Shown: positions 61,081-64,000 of the stretch, piece by piece
Position numbering within the stretch: the first letter of the stretch is position 1
Layout: each line of letters begins with the position of its first letter
Origin: Planctomycetota bacterium
GTDB lineage: Bacteria; Planctomycetota; Uabimicrobiia; Uabimicrobiales; Uabimicrobiaceae
Length of the DNA: 64,000 nt
Assembly (NCBI GenBank): GCA_029260735.1
Contig: JAJDCR010000016.1
Span: 28,213 to 92,212 of the forward strand
Reading direction: 5' to 3'
Position numbers and translations under genes: made by a program
The notes under the pieces: generated by a model
Databases searched by the model: none
What the model was told of the DNA's origin: nothing
Seen by the model: the letters and a program-made list of their open reading frames with translations, nothing else

Positions 61081-61270
61081 GTGAGCTCTTTGTTGGAGTG
61101 ACTAGGGCGGGCCTTTAGGCTATGATTTTCTCAAAGCAAAGTCACTTGTTTCCATTTGCGAAGTCAAGTTCTTTGTTTCGCGACCTTCGGAACGGAAACA
61201 AAGAGCTCACGGAATGAAGCCCCCCTTCCTTAGCCTACTCAAGTCATTTGCCAACAAATTTGTTGGCAAA
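61081..61270. repeat. Inverted repeat and palindrome between hypothetical gene and sirtuin
   Basis: GTGAGCTCTTTGTT (61081-61094) recurs inverted at 61197-61210. A separate perfect 24-bp palindrome, TTTGCCAACAAATTTGTTGGCAAA (61247-61270), lies just past the sirtuin stop codon and may stop transcription of that gene. The rest of 60970-61289 holds no gene. Confidence 0.7.
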
Positions 61271-61289
61271 ATTCCTGTTGAAAAAAAGA

Positions 61290-62060
61290 CTAGCCCTCTT
61301 GCCTCTCCCGATAACCCCGCCAAATTTTATCTAAAGCCTCCGTCGCTCCCAAAGAAATCTTTGTACTAACCCGAGAAGAAACCGGAGTTTCCTCAGGATT
61401 TATCTCAACAACAGGAGTTCCCGCTTCAAGTAATTTTAAAATAGGCCCGACGAGGTAAGGAAAAGAGCACATCGTTCCAATACTAAAGACTAAATCAAAT
61501 CCTTGGTCCACTTCCCTAGCATAGCTTTGGAAAGTCTTACCAGGAAGCATTTCGCCAAAGAGAATAACATTGGGTCTAAGAATACTTTGGCATTGGGGAC
61601 ATAGAGGAGGCATGGATAATTCGCTATAGTCAAGAACTTGCTTTTGCCAGCTGCATTCAGCACAAAGGAGCTTACGCATGCTGCCGTGAATTTCGAGAAC
61701 ATTTTTCGACCCCGCTAGGCTGTGAAAACCATCCACGTTCTGAGTTAAAACCCAAGTACGGGAAAAATGTTTCTCCATCTCTGCAACAATTTGATGCCCG
61801 CGATTAAAAGTCGCTCCTCGGTAGCCTTTTTCGCGGTGGGAAAGACAACGCCAAAAAAGCTCTGGATTCTTGCGGATCGTTTCACCAGTCATGATATCTT
61901 CAATCGGGACATCTTCAAACTTTTCGTTTTCTGTCCATACACCTCCCACTCCACGGTAGGTTTTGATACCAGAGTCGACAGAAATGCCAGCTCCGGTCAA
62001 GAAGAGAATACTTTGAGCCTTTTGAAGATAAGAAATTGTTTTTTTGATAGCCTCATCCAT
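61290..62060 (-). CDS. Sirtuin (NAD-dependent protein deacylase, Sir2 family)
   Basis: A 256-residue Sir2 enzyme that removes acyl groups from lysines while consuming NAD. Signatures: GAGISVDSGIKTYRG, the catalytic TQNVDGFH and IHGS, the zinc pairs CAEC and CPQC, RPNVILFGE, and the NAD-ribose segment FSIGTMCSF. Length is normal. The Arg/Tyr pair that marks SIRT5-like desuccinylases is not evident, so deacetylation is more likely. AGGAAAAAA precedes the ATG. It is monocistronic and next to an IscB element. Confidence 0.93.
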   Translation of the reverse strand: MDEAIKKTISYLQKAQSILFLTGAGISVDSGIKTYRGVGGVWTENEKFEDVPIEDIMTGETIRKNPELFWRCLSHREKGYRGATFNRGHQIVAEMEKHFSRTWVLTQNVDGFHSLAGSKNVLEIHGSMRKLLCAECSWQKQVLDYSELSMPPLCPQCQSILRPNVILFGEMLPGKTFQSYAREVDQGFDLVFSIGTMCSFPYLVGPILKLLEAGTPVVEINPEETPVSSRVSTKISLGATEALDKIWRGYRERQEG

Positions 62061-62225
62061 TTTTTTTCCTATTCAGTGATTAACTCTTTCCAGAGTTCCT
62101 TAATCATTCATTGTGAGTATCTCTATCGGAAAATTTCCTCCCGTGTCGTTGATGATCGTACTTTTAAAACATAGCTTCGTAGTTTTGTGACATTTTCTTC
62201 GTGGTTACATAACATTTATAAAGAA

Positions 62226-62266
62226 GTGGCGAGAAAACCCGTAAGTCTTCAGCTTAGGGGATGAAT
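62226..62266 (-). mobile_element. Probable right-end hairpin of the IscB element
   Basis: Read on the minus strand, downstream of iscB, the sequence ATTCATCCCCTAAGCTGAAGACTTACGGGTTTTCTCGCCAC forms a short stem (CCCTAAG with CTTACGGG, one mismatch). In layout it resembles IS200/IS605-type right ends, with an ATTCATCCCC to TTTCTCGCC pattern. I take the element to run from near here to beyond 63960. The exact boundary cannot be fixed by eye. The rest of 62061-62430 shows no gene. Confidence 0.5.
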
Positions 62267-62430
62267 CGACACCGTCGTGAGTGAGCGTTTTAGTGAATGA
62301 TCGACCCATAAAACTATCCTTGAGGTTGGATATATAACTCAACCGTTTCAATGGAAGCATCGCCAATACAACAGAGATAATATGATAAAGAATCAAAACT
62401 TGAAATGATTTTTGGCTCCATAGTCTTATT

Positions 62431-63741
62431 TCATAGATAAATAAAAGTTTTTTGGTGAAAAACAACATTGATTTTCTTAATATTTTTGACAACAGGCTTA
62501 AGGTTATCGGTCATCTTGAGATAATTACCGTGATTTTGCATACCGATGGCTTGGTAAAGTTTGTCTTCAAATAAAACAATATCCTGAGGTTGAATAGAGT
62601 ATCTTTTTTTCCGAATGCTTCTCCTACCTTTGGAAAGTTTGTGTCCTCGAAAGGATTTTAAAGAAGGAGGCAAATTCTCACGACTTCGAGTGGTTTTCTG
62701 GGAGGCTAGTTCTTTACCAGATTTTTTTAATCCATCACGCAGATCAGTGTATTTGGCATCATAAAATTTTTCGAAAGAGCGATTATTCTTTCTTTTTTGG
62801 GAAACAAAAAGAGAAGGATATCTCTGTTGATGAGTCCCACCGGCAATGACAAAAGCATCGTTATGATGGGATTTTTCGAGCTTTAGCAGTTTTCGTTTAA
62901 ACTTAGTTTCAGTGCCATAGGTGTATTCAGAGTCTACATGCTGGACTAATTTCCAGCGCACCATAGACATAAAAGTAGCCTCTCGGAATCGCTTCACTTT
63001 AGGCTTCCATCCGTAAAGGAATCCATTTTTTTGATGATTTTTACCTGTGTGGCAATGAGAGCAAAGGGTAATTAAATTACTAGGTCTGTCACTTCTGTCT
63101 GCTTTGTAATAGCCTATATGGTGAACGTGTAGAGTTTTGCATTTCTCTTTACAGTTAGAGTTTTGACACTTATGATGATCTCTATGTAAGATATACTCTC
63201 GTAAGTCGCTATACCCCTTTTGTTCTCCCTCTTGGTACTCTTTGCCTGTAATTTCAGGATTTTTGATTTTCTGAATATCAAAGTTAGCTACTTCTATTTT
63301 TGTCTGAGTAATAGGTAAAATGTTTTTGATTTGGTTGATGAATCGGATGTGAGAGTCGAGCTTATGTTGAATGGAAGGGGCTAACCACCCTTTTTCTTTC
63401 GTATTTTTCAAGAACTGAGATTTTCTGTAGCGTAAGCGATTACGTCTTGTTCTACGATACATTCTCCTTTGCGTTAAACGCTCACTCATGTTCTCCAGTA
63501 AACTTAGTTCTCCTCCCAAAAACTCTTTTTTCTCTGTTGTAGCAGAAAAACCTATTTTGCTATAACCAGAATCTATTCCTAAAGTAATGGGTTGTTTGTA
63601 ACCTGAACTCCCATAAGTTAAGGCAATGGTAAATGGTCTATGAGCAACTATTTTTGCTTTGCCTTCTCTCAGAAGAACTCGCGCTTTTCTCTCGCCACAA
63701 GGCATTAGAGCTTTGCCTTCTTTCGACTTCACATAAACCAT
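62431..63741 (-). CDS. iscB: IscB RNA-guided nuclease (HEARO-associated HNH endonuclease)
   Basis: A 436-residue IscB. The N-terminal PLMP-type domain reads KALMPCGERKARVLLREGKAKI. RuvC-I follows with GIDSGYSKIGFS (Asp57), then the arginine-rich bridge helix (about 91-107) and RuvC-II (KIEVANFDIQ, Glu150). The HNH domain (about 184-236) has LHVHHI (His207/208), Asn222 and two CxxC-like pairs. RuvC-III has KSHHNDAF (Asp295). A C-terminal domain with GMQNHGNYLKM completes it. All catalytic positions are present, so it looks intact. IscB is the ancestor-like relative of Cas9, using an omega-RNA encoded just upstream to cut DNA. AAAGGAA precedes the ATG. No TnpA transposase is in the window. Confidence 0.93.
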   Translation of the reverse strand: MVYVKSKEGKALMPCGERKARVLLREGKAKIVAHRPFTIALTYGSSGYKQPITLGIDSGYSKIGFSATTEKKEFLGGELSLLENMSERLTQRRMYRRTRRNRLRYRKSQFLKNTKEKGWLAPSIQHKLDSHIRFINQIKNILPITQTKIEVANFDIQKIKNPEITGKEYQEGEQKGYSDLREYILHRDHHKCQNSNCKEKCKTLHVHHIGYYKADRSDRPSNLITLCSHCHTGKNHQKNGFLYGWKPKVKRFREATFMSMVRWKLVQHVDSEYTYGTETKFKRKLLKLEKSHHNDAFVIAGGTHQQRYPSLFVSQKRKNNRSFEKFYDAKYTDLRDGLKKSGKELASQKTTRSRENLPPSLKSFRGHKLSKGRRSIRKKRYSIQPQDIVLFEDKLYQAIGMQNHGNYLKMTDNLKPVVKNIKKINVVFHQKTFIYL

Positions 63742-63754
63742 AGAATAGTTCCTT

Positions 63755-63965
63755 TGTTTAAATAAAACACTCTAAGACCTCCGAAGAGGAGAGCTATTTT
63801 TGTGACCGCTAAAAAGAAACGATCCTGGAATAGCTCAAAACCAGTTGATCCACATCGACAATGTTAGAAACTTTTCAAGGAGTTGACTTTGCCTTTCCCT
63901 TGGCAATGTTTACAGAGCTCTGTTGCATCAATTAACAACCTAACTTGTGGAGCATTAGGGGCAAC
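63755..63965 (-). ncRNA. HEARO / IscB omega-RNA region
   Basis: The minus strand between the window edge and iscB carries the expected structured scaffold. CAAGTTAG can pair with CTAAC further on; GTTGTTAATTGATGCAAC is a hairpin; TTGCC-AAGGGAAA-GGCAA is another; and CCTC-TTCG-GAGG closes near the gene. The wording (CCACAAGTTAGGTTGTTAATTG ... AGTTTCTAACATTG) matches my memory of HEARO RNAs. The guide should lie 5' of it, at about 63966-64000, possibly running past the window. Confidence 0.72.
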
Positions 63966-64000
63966 CTATATAATTTTCTAACGTAGCTCTAGTTCAAACT

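Overview
The window reads as a chromosome segment from an AT-rich, Gram-negative bacterium with a complex life style. Three PEP-CTERM surface proteins, several signal peptides, a giant protein kinase carrying 21 WD40 blades, a TIR-MORN fusion, a formylglycine-enzyme-like lipid-or-periplasm protein, a tandem amidohydrolase pair and many interspersed palindromes together resemble low-GC Planctomycetota (Uabimicrobium-like lineages come to mind). That placement is inference from gene style only.

Layout. Positions 1-23412 are one huge reading frame, already open at base 1, encoding the C-terminal 7.8 thousand residues of an AT-less (trans-AT type) modular polyketide synthase. It holds six complete KS modules, four DH, three KR and seven ACP domains, and ends in a PLP-dependent alpha-oxoamine synthase domain in place of a thioesterase. 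The expected product is an amino-ketone (sphingoid-like) polyketide. From 23.4 to 34 kb lie mostly housekeeping or small operons: an MnmM-like tRNA methyltransferase, a DUF432-MscS-DUF2179 membrane set, an orphan PycTM-like membrane protein, RarD, a SAM methyltransferase, two translationally coupled amidohydrolases (the second with lost metal ligands) and a HAD-IIA protein. A 542-bp nested inverted-repeat element follows.

From 34.7 to 40.3 kb lie a coupled pair of enlarged proteasome-fold proteins (one with Thr1/Asp/Lys in place, one degenerate), acetoacetyl-CoA synthetase and RibD. From 40.3 to 50.4 kb is an accessory zone: PEP-CTERM proteins, an S74-chaperone surface protein, a membrane-anchored pentapeptide-repeat protein, transposase and integrase remnants, and a SUMF1-like gene set between two copies of a terminator plus integrase-tail repeat.

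From 50.4 to 64 kb lie a zinc alcohol dehydrogenase, a MAPEG protein, the 1859-residue kinase/WD40 protein divergent from the TIR-MORN gene, MITE-like palindromes, a sirtuin, and finally an intact-looking IscB RNA-guided nuclease with its HEARO/omega-RNA region running to the window edge.

The strongest candidates for something undescribed are the PKS-oxoamine synthase megaenzyme, the paired proteasome-like proteins, and the kinase-WD40 / TIR-MORN divergent locus. All domain calls come from reading motifs by eye; no alignment or search was run.
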